Shown: positions 22,077 to 33,878 of the stretch, one piece after another
Layout: each line of letters begins with the position of its first letter
How positions within the stretch are numbered: the stretch's first letter is position 1
Assembly (NCBI GenBank): GCA_032871835.1
Contig: CM065296.1
Location: 18,827,501 to 18,891,500 of the forward strand
DNA: 64,000 bases
Direction: 5' to 3'
Source of the DNA: Dipteronia dyeriana
Taxonomy: Eukaryota > Streptophyta > Magnoliopsida > Sapindales > Sapindaceae
The notes under the pieces: generated by a model
Told to the model about the DNA's origin: nothing
What the model saw: the letters and a program-made list of their open reading frames with translations, nothing else
Database searches by the model: none
Program-made: the position numbers and the translations under genes

Positions 22077-24788
22077 ATGGATCGGGTTAGAATAGTCATA
22101 TCTTACAATGGTCGATGGGAGCAATTACCTGATGGAAGTCAGAGGTTTCTTGGTTCCGATAACCAAGGAATGTATGTGTCCAGAAATATGACTTACGAAG
22201 AGAAGGTGTCGATCTTGCAAACCATTGTGAAGTACGATGTGAACAAATACATTGCTGATCTACGATCTATATCAATCGTTCCCGGGACAACATGTCGCAC
22301 ATTTTTAAGAAATGACGACGATGTTTTGTTTATGCTAGGGGAAGATAGGGTGATCCCTCAAATATGTGTCAGTCTAATTGAGAGGGTTGCAGGAGGTATC
22401 ATCGGTGAAGAAATCCCTCCTCATGATAACACCCAACATTTTTTATCTTTAGGCGAAAGCAACCAGTTGTTCACAGAAAGAAGTGGGATTGACAGTAGGG
22501 AAAACCTATGTGGTGTCCCACCAGAAGTAGCCGACCATGGTGATATAGTTGGAGCTCAATTGGACGATGATTTTGGTTGTCAAATTGAAATGATTGTTGG
22601 GCAGTACAACCGCCAATACAATGAGATGTACAATGACATGAATAATGAACCTTATAACTTACCAATTCATGAGGTGGCTAATGAGCCAAATTTGCATGCG
22701 GTATATAATGTAGCGAACAATGAGGAAGATGAAGAACCGTTCGAAACGGAAAGATATGCAAGACGTGTACACAAATGTAGTTCCACTGCAGTAGAAATAG
22801 CTAGGACATCTGAGGTCTGGCCTGATGTAACTCCAGCTGATTCTAAGAATGCCAGAACGTGGGTTATTCTAGGAGCAAAATCATGCTCGTTTGGTATGGG
22901 TGGAAGCATGATATAAAGGTCAATGTTTTCCTACTAAAAAGGGTTTGAAGAGATTGGGTGGGCATTTTGCAATGTGGCACAACTTCGAGTGGAAGATGAA
23001 AAGGTCGAATAAGACAACATTACATCTGGTTTGTTTGATGGATAACTGTACGTGAAAGTTAAGAGCCGTTAGGAGAGATGAAGCGACATACTTTCAAGTA
23101 AGAAGTCTTATCAACGAACACACTTGTCCGTTAGAGGAGATTCACTGCCGCCATCGACAAGCTAGTGCAGTCATAATTGGAGAAGTGGTTGCACCTAGAT
23201 TGCAACAACATGATGGTCGACTAATGCTTCCGAAGGATATAATCGCCGACATGAAAACAATGTATGGCATCCAAATAATGTACAATAAGGCACATCAAGC
23301 CCTTGATTATGCATTGTCACTGACCTATGGAATGCATGAGGAAAGCTTCCAATTGCTGTCATCATTCGGTTATGTGTTGGAACAACAAAATCTCGGAACA
23401 ATCACTGACTTACAGTGCGATGAAAATGGTAAATTCCTCTACTTTTTCATGTCGTTGGGTGCCTCACTCAGAGGATTCCAGAGGTGTATGCGTCCAGTTA
23501 TTGTCGTTGATGGTACCCATTTAAATGGTAGATTCGGGGGCACAAATTGTTGCAACTGCACAAGATAGGAATGAACAGATTTATCCAATTGCTTTTGGGT
23601 ATGGTGACTTAGAAAACAACCTATCATGGGAGTGGGTTTTGGATTACTTGAAAGGTGCCCTTGCCATATAGATGATTTGGTTTTCATTTTTGATAGACAT
23701 GCAAGCATTGAAGCAGGGATTTCTAAAGTGCCCCCTTATGCCACCCATTCCATATGTTGCTAGCACTTTTATGAAAATATTAAGAAGCGATATCATAGAA
23801 AGGATGTTGCCGTAATAATGGACAAAGCAGCCCGAGCGTACACCGAGTTGCAATATAACCAGTACATGGAAGTGTTACAAAACTTGCACCCGAATGCATA
23901 TAAATATTTAATTGATGCCTGTCCACACAAGTGGTCCCGTGTACACTGCCCTGACAGAAGGTATAGGGTATTGGCAACAAATGCTGCAGAATGCATAAAA
24001 TCATGCCTAAAATTTGCACGACAACTGCCTATGTTCACTTTGGTAAAGTTCATTAGGAATATTCTACAACTTTGGTTTCACGATCGTCATAGGGCTGCAC
24101 AATCCATGCGTCATCAGTTGACAGACGCAGCACATCTTGTGATCATAAAACGTGTTGATAAGTGCAATTTTATGACCGTTAATCTAGTTGACTGGAACAT
24201 ATTCTCGGTGAAGCAGACTGGAAAACAGTGGACCGTTGACTTAGCCCGGAAGACCTGCACATGCAACAAATTCCAAATGGACCTTCTTTCATGTTCTCAC
24301 GATCTCACTGTCGCAAGGTACATCATACAATTTTGTCTACGGTTAATATTACTTAAACGTGAATCTTATCGTTTTCACTATTTCACAGGGATAGAAACAT
24401 GGATTTCACATCCCTGTGTGCAGACTACTACAAGCGACAAACACTTATTGATGCGTACTCGGTTCCTATTATACCTGTTGGACATTCTTCCACTTGGATT
24501 GTGCCATCTGACATCACTGAGAGAGTCATTTTGAATCTAAGCTCCAGAAGACAAGCAAGCCGCCCGAGGGCTTCAGGCCATATCTCGTCTTCGGAGAGAA
24601 CAACTACACAGAATTGTAGACGATGTGGACAACCAGGGCATAATTCGAGGAGGTGTTCTAACCCAGCTTTGACTAATGAAGGTCCGAGCAGAGTCATTCC
24701 TGAGGAATACAGACGCAAGTGTAGTATCTGTCATATAGTTTGTCACAACAGACAGACATGCCCTACTAGAGACTCCACCATGGAATGA
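22077..24788 (+). pseudogene. mudrA-like MULE transposase, copy B, near full length
   Basis: DDE transposase of the element. Start taken at MDRVRIVISYNGRW (22077), directly after an acceptor-like TTTTCACAG, so a 5' UTR intron is possible. 22077-22916 is the N-terminal region ending in an acidic tract. 22929-23160 is the Mutator DNA-binding domain with in-frame stops. 23185-23800 is the catalytic core: VVDGTHLNGRFGG (first Asp), FDRHASIEAGIS (second Asp), SICC*HF with a stop in place of Trp, then ATNAAECIKS (Glu) near 23970. The SWIM finger CTCNKFQ...CSH lies at about 24255-24302. A 71-base intron (24318-24388, GT-AG) precedes the last exon, which has a CCHC knuckle CRRCGQPGHNSRRC near 24617-24660. 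A frameshift near 23543 and several stops kill it. Confidence 0.88.
24318..24388 (+). other. Intron in MULE B transposase
   Basis: GTACAT...TTTCACAG. Splicing joins ...DLTVA to RDRNMDFTSLC in frame, and copy A keeps the same acceptor at about 530. Confidence 0.75.
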
Positions 24789-24947
24789 TTTGAGGCGTTA
24801 TCGTGATGACATTGTGATAATTTGTACTCGTATGACTTGTTCATTAAGTTAAATGCAATTTTATTTAAATATGATTTGTAGATATACAAATATAAACATT
24901 TTTATACAAAAGAATTGGTACATATACAAATGAATTACTACATAAAT

Positions 24948-27072
24948 CTAAACGGCCCGGGAGTTTGAAAATATCTCAACTGCCATCTTCTCCCGAATGA
25001 TCCCCATATCGTCTTTCGACCAATCGAAATCCTTTTTGTCCGCCAGTAAGTACTCGATCAATCTCAACGTGTGGGGACCACAATTACCCATGCAGTTGGA
25101 CACATTAACAAGCGATAACAAAACATTAGGTTTATAATAACACAATCTCAAAGTTACTATTACAAAATGTCTTACAATTTCTTCTGATGGGGGATACGTG
25201 TTGGGACACCACGCTGACTGTGAACGGCTTATTCATCTTGGAAAATTTCTCAAGTCTAGCTGGTCGTGCAGTATGAAACCCGGCCTGATGCAACATTGGG
25301 GGTACAAACCAGCTCAACGGGGCTACCTGCTGCTTCCAGATATGCACTGGGACCTCCTGTCTCCAGGGGTCGACTATGAACATCTTCCCGTATGTGAGGT
25401 CGACAGTCACCAGTAGCCAATATTAGCGCCCAATGTTGAACAATATCAGGACCTGTAAACGTAAACAGAAGGTGTTAGGATGTACAAAGACATTTATATT
25501 TATAATTGCAAACCAAGTAACACTTACCATGTCAACCTCGTGCCACGGACAACATCCAATCGGGGAACCACCAAGCACCGTCGTAAGGTCGTCATCCTTC
25601 CACCAAGACCTTAAAACATTCCACCGTGATGTGGTGATTTCCCCGTAAGAATCACGAGGTATCATTTCCCTGTACTGGTGCTCCAAAAAAGACTGTAGAA
25701 ACACAAACTCAAAATTATTAATGTTTTCCATACAAATCTACAAGCATGTGTAATCATTACTAATTTCAGTACTTACAAAAAACTGTGTATCCAATATGTT
25801 GACCATCTGATTATACACATTCGGGAATGCCCATTGACGTTTTCGAAGAATATGGAGGTACGCGTCCATATGTTGGGAATATATACACGTAATAAAGTGT
25901 TATGAGGGTTACACATCTAAAACAAATATTAAAATTAGAATTTACGGTCCCACGTACCTCATCATCCATATCCATGAAGTTGGTCTGCATCCGATGGAAC
26001 CATGCAGCAACAACTGGCTCCAGTAAATCGACATCACGTCTGCATTAATGTTCCATCAGCTACACATTTATTTAATTCATTAGAAGAAAATCGGCACCTA
26101 AATAACAAAGAAATTTACTTACAGTTTCCCGTTTACGTTCTTCTTGAAGGCTCGGTAAGCCTTCAACTGGTTACCATCCACCAGTTTGTGGGGATTAAAT
26201 ACGTGGTCAGGTCTTTCAAGTATTACCCTCGCCCTCTTAGGTCGACACAGATCTATGTACGGGCTAAGCAACTGCCAACCGTGCTTCAGTACACTCCTAT
26301 ACTGTCAAACTCCCCTTGCTGGGGTGTGCTGCGATGAGGATCTTCGTTCCATGTGTGGCTGGATCGAAGTAGTCGGTGAAAGGGGGCCCTATTGCTTGAG
26401 GGGAGGTGGAGGGGGAGGGGGAGGTTGTTGATCGCTCAGAGGAGGAAGGGGAGCCTGCTGCTCGAGGGGAAGAGGATGGGGAGGCTGCTGCTCATTCGGA
26501 GAGGAAGGGGGAGCCTGCTGCTCGATCGGAGGGGAGGGTGAGCCTGTTGCTCCAGGGGAGGTTGAGGGGGAGCCTGCTGATCGATCAGAGGGGAAAGGGG
26601 AGACTGAGCCCTACTCTCCGGAATTGCCCCTCCGGTATGTGGATCCTCCCTATGCTGATACATATGTGTCCTGAAGCCATAAAAGCCCTCAATCAATGCA
26701 AGCAACTCCCTATGTTGTTGCTGTCGATCCTCCTCGCTCTTCCGGATCAAATCCAGCAACTCCTGGTGCTGTTGTTATCGATCATCCTCACTCTTCCGGA
26801 GGGCTTCACGTAACTCGTTGAGCTGATTTTCCCATGGGGCTTGAAATCATGTCAACATTGTTAGTACTAAAACAATCAACATATCTTGTTAAAAACAAAA
26901 CCACCATCTCAACTTACCTCCACATCCCGTCTCTCATCCACCCCCATCAATATCTAGTTCAACATGTAAATGAGGCATAACTTCACATCATCGTACGCCT
27001 ATTGAAACTCTCTGCGAGTAAGAACAACCCTCAAGTCATCCAACGATACCTCATTATGTCCAGGAAAGTACC
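24948..27072 (-). pseudogene. DUF1985/Ulp1-like protease gene of MULE copy B, truncated
   Basis: Read right to left. Only a short DUF1985 piece remains (27072-26930, with a TAG at a Glu position of copy A) before a jump to the coiled-coil/Gln exon (26830-26640) and Pro-rich linker (26600-26400). About 0.85 kb present in copy A (roughly 7845-8690) is missing, and the DUF1985 N-terminus is replaced by the minisatellite at 27073. The C48 catalytic half follows at about 26200-24950: WWKDDDLTTV, then YWLLVTVDL in which the catalytic His is Tyr (25420-25422, TAT; copy A has CAT), the Asp motif FIVDPW, and the intact Cys motif GNCGPHTLRLIEYLLADKKD near 25080. A stop precedes the His motif. It is convergent with mudrA and has lost its catalytic His, so it is inactive. 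Confidence 0.75.
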
Positions 27073-27418
27073 GTTTGAAAAAATTCTCGATCCTTTGAAA
27101 ATAGTCTCGATCCTTTGAAAAACCTCTCGATCCTTTGAAAAACCTCTCGATTCTTTGAAAAATCTTCTCAATCATTTAATAAAATCTGGACCCTTTGAAA
27201 AACATTTTTGATTGTTAGAAAAATATTCTTGATCGTTTGAAACAATTTCTCGATCCTTTTAAAATATTCTGGATGCTTTGAAAATGTTCTCGATCCTTTG
27301 AGAAATAATCCCGATCGTATGATAAATTTCCTCGAATCTTTCTAAAAAAGTTCCTCGATTTTGATTGAAATATTCTCGATTTATTTATTTACTTTTAAAA
27401 AAAAACAATCCTCGATAC
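27073..27418 (+). repeat. CTCGATC subterminal minisatellite, MULE B right side
   Basis: About 16 units of CTCGATCCTTTGAAAAA type, in the same orientation as the left array. It begins inside the DUF1985 remnant (AAAGTACCG then TTTGAAAAAATT). Confidence 0.85.
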
Positions 27419-27589
27419 CCAGAATTTCATCTTCCTCATCACATATTGATCCTCATTTCAAGCCCAAACCTAAACCACAACCATTCTCAACCCTAATCTA
27501 CAATTTCAATCAACAAAACAAGTCTAAAATGTAATGATAAGTTATCAACAACAAATCGATAAATAAAACAAACGAAACTTACCTCTGTC

Positions 27590-29246
27590 TGTAAGTTCCT
27601 CGGTTTTTTATTGGCTCATTTCGTTGACAACCATATTTGGGGATTAATGTGTAAGGGTAGTTTAGGCCATCATTGCTCAAGACCTAGCTCAAGCTTCAAA
27701 AGGTAAATCACTTGTTTAACCTTGTTTGAAGAGTTTTAGTGCGCACACACTCTCATGCATGTTTTTGATCATCTTACATGAATGCTTAACTGTCATAATT
27801 GTGTGCCTTTTCACCATAAATATTGTTTGGGTGTTTGATGAATTTTGTTTGCCCTTAGAAGAGGATTTTCCTCTTAACAGTGGCTGGGACCGCTCCTTGT
27901 GCATTGCCTCCACCATGGTATGCACAACGGTGTTCTCCAAGCGTTGCGCGCTGCTGCTACTGTGGCCTGTGCTTGTTGCATGCACAACGGTCTCTCAAGC
28001 GGAGGTTCCTAGGCGATGTACCGCTCGCTCTACGATAGTCTGGACACCGCCTGCACCACGGTCTGGACACTTGCCTAGACCGCACCACGTACAACGGTCA
28101 TGATGGGATTTAGTTGCCCTTTGTCCAAAATGTTGCCGTTTCATGTAAGACACATTATATATATGTTCTCTTCTCTTCTCTTTGGCTTGGGGAGTCTAAG
28201 AAGCCATTTTTATTGTTTAAGCCTTTATTTGAGAGAGAAATTCACTCCAAGAGAGAGAAAGCTCCCAAGAACACTTCTTGCTCAACCAACCTTCAATCCA
28301 TGAACATCTAGCATCATTCTTCAACATTCAAGCATGGATTCTCTTGTTTGTGTTTGAATAGGTAATCTCTACATGCCCTAGAATCTCTTGTTCCATTCTT
28401 ATGACATGTATGCCTAGGTTTAGCAATTATTATTGATTAAATGCATGTCATTGAGTTTAATTGCATTTATAACATGCTTGGATTGTTGATTGTTGATTGA
28501 GATTTATATTTTGTGATAGCTAGGATTTGTGACCATTTTACCCTTCTAGCTAAATCTTTATGCCTTGCATTTAGATATTGTTTAGGACTCATTGATTTCA
28601 TTTGATGATTGCATTATAGTTCTTTCCATGCTTAATGACAACTTGTGTTGATTGGCCCTTTGTTTGATAACTAGGATATAATGTTGCATAACTATATCTA
28701 GATAAGTCTTTATGAACATTCATTTACACATTGATATCTAGGAATTGTACTTAGTGACATTCTTAATTTTCTAGATAAGCATTTAGTGTTGCCTAGCATT
28801 ACTTGCATGTTTGAATATTTTATCATATTCACTTTGGTTGTTTTGACTATTCATTGAGGTTAAGTCTTGTGACTAAGTTGTTAGTGCATAAGCAAATAGA
28901 TCAAGAATCACTATTAAGGCCCGTTGGGTAGAGTGAAAGGGTTAGTAACTGGAGGGTGTGACGGGAGGTCAACCTAGGTTTTAAACTTTCATTCAATAGT
29001 GGATTTGAGGATCGAGTATGGCGCACATATCAGCTCGTGGTTTTTCCCATTTGGAGGTTTTCATGTAAATATTGTGTGTTGTTATTGTTTTAAGCATAAT
29101 TGATTTTATTGAATGCTTGTTTATTCAGGATAATTTTTGTTAGTATTGATTAATCAAAAAATTGGTATTTGATTCGATTAAAATCATTTCACCCCCCCCC
29201 CCCCCCCCTCTAAGTTTAGACACACACATTTTAAAGGGAACTTTCA
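27590..29246 (+). repeat. 5' LTR of Sirevirus element 2
   Basis: 1657 bp, TGTAAGTTCC...ACTTTCA, with a run of 17 C at 29192-29208. Confidence 0.95.
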
Positions 29247-29248
29247 AT

Positions 29249-29263
29249 TGGTATCAGAGCAGG
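29249..29263 (+). promoter_or_regulatory. Primer-binding site (initiator tRNA-Met)
   Basis: TGGTATCAGAGCAGG, two bases after the LTR. This is the standard copia site complementary to the 3' end of plant initiator tRNA-Met. Confidence 0.95.
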
Positions 29264-29365
29264 TTCCTAGACATTCTTAGGCGATCCAGGCTCATGTTTG
29301 TGTGTCTTGCATTTGTTTGCATTTGTTTGTTGAATTACATTTGCATTCATATAACCCAAAACACC

Positions 29366-30956
29366 ATGACTGATTTTGAGAGACTAGAGGGTGCTTTGAT
29401 ATCTGAACCACCAATGCTCACCAAGGATAACTACTCCTCTTGGAAAGTGAGGATGGAATTTTTTTGTGTGACCTTGATGAGCATATGTGGATATATGTGA
29501 AAGAAGGGTATTCACCTCCCACGGAGACACAAGAGAATGAGGCTTCTATGCCTAAGCCCAAGTCCAAGTGGACAATTGAAGAACTCGAGGCTACCGAATG
29601 GAACTCAAAGGACCTCCGTGCTTTATATTGTGCAGTGGGTAAGAGTCAAGCAAAACTCATCCAAACCACTCGAGATGATCGAGAAGCTTGGGAGATTCTA
29701 AGAGTCATCCATGAAGGTACCGTGAAAGAAGAACACAAAAAATTAGGTACCTCGAAGATCAAGCTTCAATGTTTTGATTGTGGTGGCTGTGGGCACATCT
29801 CCACGGATTGTGGAAACTCAAAGGCCTACTTTTATAGTGAAAGTGAAGAATGCTCTTCGGGTTTGGAGGGATGTGAAAGGAATCACATAACCTTGTACTC
29901 TTTACATGATGATAACTCTAGAGCAGCCACTAGACACCCATCACTCAAGGTTGACATTGAAGAAGCTAGCTTAGATGATGATTACCATGAGAGCACAAGT
30001 GGTAGAAGCTTTGATGAAGAAAGTTCAAGCTCCAAGAACTTGAGTGGTGAAGGGTTTGATAATGAAGACTTTATCGAAAGTCTTCTAAGGTCCTTGAAGA
30101 AAAAAAATGAAGAAATCAAGGACTTGAAGATGGAAAATCTTCACTAAGGACCAAGTTAGATGACTCATTGAAAGTGGACACAGTTGATGTGTCGAAGTAT
30201 GAAAAAGAGATTAATGATTGCCATCAAAGGATAAAGGCAATGAAGGATGAACTAGCCAAGAAAGACAATTCCTTAAAGATTATCAAGGATAAAGAGATAA
30301 GGTGCCTTGAAGAATTGAAGAAGGTCAAGGTCAAACAACCTGAAGCTCAAGGCAAAAGGAAAGCTTCACCTCCACAACATCCTAGGAGGAAGATTGATCT
30401 TAGAGAGTCATCCAAGAATGGCCAAGTGAAGATTCCAATGAATAATGAAGCTAATTCTCAACAACCAAGATCTCCACCTCCAAGCTTTCCTCAACCAAGG
30501 AGGCAAGTCAAGAAAACTCAACAAAGGAAGCATAGTCATCCGGTTCAACAACATAGAAGAAGAGAACCTGCTCAACTCCAAAGGCAACATAAAATGCATG
30601 AAAAGTCTCAAATGACCTTCCAAGGATATGGTATGACTTCTAATTTTATACCTACTTGTCATTTTTACGGTGTTTATGGGCATGTTAGGCCAAATTGCTT
30701 CAAATATATTAACATGTGTAGAACTAATAACACGATTGAAAGAAAAAGGACTAGAGCCACTATGCATGTGCCTAGGAAAGCTAGTATTAATGATCCTAGA
30801 AGTAATATGATGATCTTGACCACTAGGAATGACAATGTGTCACCTAAGTGGATTAGAAAAGATGAATTCACATGCCAATTTGCTAAGGGTTCACCCATAG
30901 GCTCAACTAGGTCCAATGGACTTGGTAAGTCTATAGGGACTCATATCCCCTCTTGA
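29366..30956 (+). pseudogene. Sirevirus gag, element 2
   Basis: Gag of the element. Start at MTDFERLEG (29366), about 100 bases after the primer site. The N-terminal region PPMLTKDNYSSWKVRM is broken by a one-base gain in a T run near 29460. It resumes as LDEHMWIYVKEGYSPP (29470) and includes a UBN2-like segment that looks shortened after EAWEILRVIHEGT. An intact CCHC knuckle CFDCGGCGHISTDC lies at about 29770-29811. Then come acidic sequence, a coiled coil and a second frame break near 30140. The C-terminal part (30168-30956) has a K/E coiled coil, a Gln/Pro-rich stretch and the Sirevirus-type second knuckle with its second Cys replaced (CHFYGVYGHVRPNC, about 30655-30697). There is no pol after the stop. 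Confidence 0.85.
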
Positions 30957-30959
30957 ATT

Positions 30960-32150
30960 ATTTTGATTGACCCCATATGGGGAACTCAAGCAAAGAGAGC
31001 AAATTGGTAATGCATTGTGCTCATTGATAATATTTATGCTTCTTTATTAATTGCTTGAGATGATTAGGTGCACATTGTTTTATAAGTGTGCAAATTTGCT
31101 TTACATGCAATCCATGACTTATTTATGACCAAACATGCATTTTTGGACTAGGAGAATTGATTGGGAAGTACATTTTGAATGACCTAGAATTGATCTTCAT
31201 GATATGTTGATTATTTCTATGACATGCTTTAAATTGATATGCATGATGAGATTTTTTGAATGCTCTAAAATGAATGCAAAAAATTTGTGTGTGAAAGCAA
31301 TTATGAGACTTCAATAAATAAGGATCTTGTATCCATTTCAAGGATTTTACAATCCAAAAAGTCTCTCTCTCTTTACTTGTTGAACAAGGCTACTATCATA
31401 CGGGCATTCCACCCGGAAAAATCAAAAAGGGTGCAATAGTCGCTCATGTCTTGTTTTGCTTGTAAAGTTTGATATAGTTGTTCTTAAAATGAATTTATTT
31501 TACAATCTATATCTTGCTTATTCCATGACAAAGGGTGAAATTGGTTTGAATTCTTTTGTAAACCCTTGCTATTTTGCTTTTCCAAATACCATGTTTTGAT
31601 CTTTAATACAACTTGTCTTGTATGCAAAGCATTCGTTCACACATTTTTTTATAAAATAAAACTCCTTGATTCTCTCTTCTTAATTGAGTTACATAAATTT
31701 GTTTATATGATTATGCATATGTCTTGTGCCATAAGCTCTCATTGCTAATGTCCTCTTAAGGGGATACTCCTTTGTCTATCTCATAACAAAAAGGGGGAGT
31801 AATGTGGATTTAGGGGGAGTTGAGAGTTGCATATGAGGGGGAGTTTGACTTGTGAAGGGGGAGTTAACCAATTTAGGGGGAGTATTTGCATTTGCATTGT
31901 TAGTGCTGCTTATTTCTATAGTATGCAAATTGATTTTGTTATTTATTTATCTTGTTCACCTCACATACACTTGTTTTGGAAAGTGTAGTTACTTTGCTTT
32001 TGTAAGGATGGTCATTCTACAAGAGAAAGAAGGTTTGAAGATCTAGACTTAGGTTTCTCTTTGTAATGTAGAATGTGTTTTTTAACCCCTTGTCATTCAG
32101 TTTGTTTATTGGTGAGGATGAATTGTGAGTGGTGGTTTTGTCACGAAATA
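30960..32150 (+). other. Long non-coding 3' region of Sirevirus element 2 with multiple polypurine tracts
   Basis: No convincing ORF. Between 31787 and 31885 there are at least five AGGGGGAG-like tracts, besides the terminal one. Arrays of extra polypurine tracts are reported in Sireviruses. The segment matches, inverted, 39690-43400 of element 3. Confidence 0.8.
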
Positions 32151-32153
32151 GCC

Positions 32154-32165
32154 AAAGGGGGAGAT
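32154..32165 (+). promoter_or_regulatory. Polypurine tract of Sirevirus element 2
   Basis: AAAGGGGGAGAT abutting the 3' LTR start TGTAAG; plus-strand DNA primer site. Confidence 0.9.
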
Positions 32166-33878
32166 TGTAAGTTCCTCAGTTTTTGATTGGCTCATTTCGT
32201 TGACAACCATATTTAGGGATTAATGTGTAAGGGTAGTTTAGGTCATCATTGCTTAAGACCTAGCTCAAGCATCAAAAGGTAAATCACTTGCTTAACGTTG
32301 TTTGAATAGTTTTACTGCACACACACACACTCTCATGCATATTTTTGATCATCTTTCATGAATGCTTAATTGTCATAATTGTGTACCTTTTTACCATAAC
32401 TCTTGCTTGGGTGTTTGATGCATTCTGTTTGCCCTTAGAAGAGGATTTTCCTCTTAACCACGGCTGGGACCACTCACTATGCATTGCCTCCGCTCAGTAT
32501 GGACAGCGGTGTTCTCCAGACGTTGCAAGCTGCTGCTACCGCGGCCAGTGCTTGTTGCATGCATAACGGTCTCTCAAGTGTAGGTTCCCAGGTGATACAC
32601 CGCTTGCTCTACCGTGGTCTGGACACTGCCTGCACCGCAGTTTAGACAGGGGAGATTCCAAGGCGATGCACCACTTGCTCTACCGCGGTCTGGACACTTG
32701 CCTTGGCCGCGGCACGTACAACAGTCATGACCGGATTTAGTTACCCTTTGTCCAAAATGATGCCGTTTAGTGTAGGGAACATTATATATATGTTATCTTC
32801 TCTTCTCTTTGGCTTGGGGAGTCTAAGAAGCCATTTTTATTGTTTAAGCCTTTATTTGAGAGAGAAATTCACTCCAAGAGAGAGAGAGCTCCCAAGAACA
32901 CTTCTTGACTCAACCAACCTTCAATCCATGAACATCTAGCATCATTCTTAATCATTCAAGCATGGATTCTCTTATTTGTGTTTGACTAAGTAATCTTTAC
33001 ATGCTCTAGAATCTCTTGTTCAATTCTTATGACATGTATGCCTAGGTTTAGCAATTATTGTTGACTAAATGCATGTCATTGAGTTTAATTGCATTTATAA
33101 CATGCTTGGATTGTTGATTGTTGGTTGAGATTTATATTTTGTGATAGCTAGGATTTGTGGCCATTTTGTCTTTCTAGCTAAATCTTTATGCCTTGCATTT
33201 AGATATTGTTTAGGACTCATTGATTGCATTTGATGATTGCATTTGATGATTGCATTATAGTTCTTTCCATGCTTAATGACAACTTGTGTTGATTGACCCT
33301 TTGTTTGATAACTAGGATATAATGTTGTATAATTATATCTAGTTAAGTCTTTATGAACATTCATTTAGACATTGATATCTAGAAATTGTACTTAGTGACA
33401 TTCTTAATTTCCTAGATAAACATTTAGTGTTGCCTAGCATTACTTGCATGTTTAAATATTTTATCATATTCACTTAGGTTGTTTTGACTCTTCATTGAGG
33501 TTAAGTCTTGTGACTAAGTGGTTAGTGCACAAGAAAATAGATCAAGAATCACTATTAAGGCCCATTGGGTAGAGTGAAAAGGTTAGTAACTGGAGGGTGT
33601 GACGGGAGGTCAACCTAGGTTGTAAACTTTCATTCAATAGTGGATTTGAGGATTGAGTGTGGTGCACATATCATCCCGTGGTTTTTCCCATTTTGAGTAT
33701 TTCCACGTAAATATTGTGTTTTGTTTTTGTTTTAAGCATAATTGGTTTTATTGAATGTTTGTTTATTCGGGGTAATTTGTGTTAATATTGATTAATTGAA
33801 AAATCAGTAATTGATTCTATTAAAATCAATTCACCCCCCTTCTAGGTTTAGACACACACATTTTAAAGGAAACTTTCA
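32166..33878 (+). repeat. 3' LTR of Sirevirus element 2
   Basis: 1713 bp. It differs from the 5' LTR by a partial internal duplication at about 32645-32700 (GCGATGCACCACTTGC block with CCGCGGTCTGGACAC), a GCATTTGATGATT duplication at about 33227-33252, and a C run of only 6 near 33834-33839. Confidence 0.95.

Larger units (their letters stand above)
27590..33878 (+). mobile_element. Sirevirus (Ty1/copia) element 2, LTR-complete, pol-less
   Basis: Two full LTRs with TG...CA ends (27590-29246 and 32166-33878) and the exact 5-bp duplication CTGTC (27585-27589 and 33879-33883). The uninterrupted target appears in MULE A as CTTTGTCAATC near 11375-11385. A primer-binding site follows the 5' LTR and a polypurine tract precedes the 3' LTR. 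The internal 2.9 kb has only gag and a long non-coding 3' region. No protease, integrase, reverse transcriptase or RNase H is left, so it would need enzymes from a relative. Confidence 0.95.

Noticed and set aside
26002..26431. Plus-strand ORFs over the Ulp1-like gene of copy B
   Set aside because: Antisense shadows; the minus strand aligns with copy A exons.
29162..29365. Upstream extension of the gag ORF through the poly-C tract
   Set aside because: It would start inside the LTR and cross the primer-binding site; the ATG at 29366 begins the family's gag sequence.
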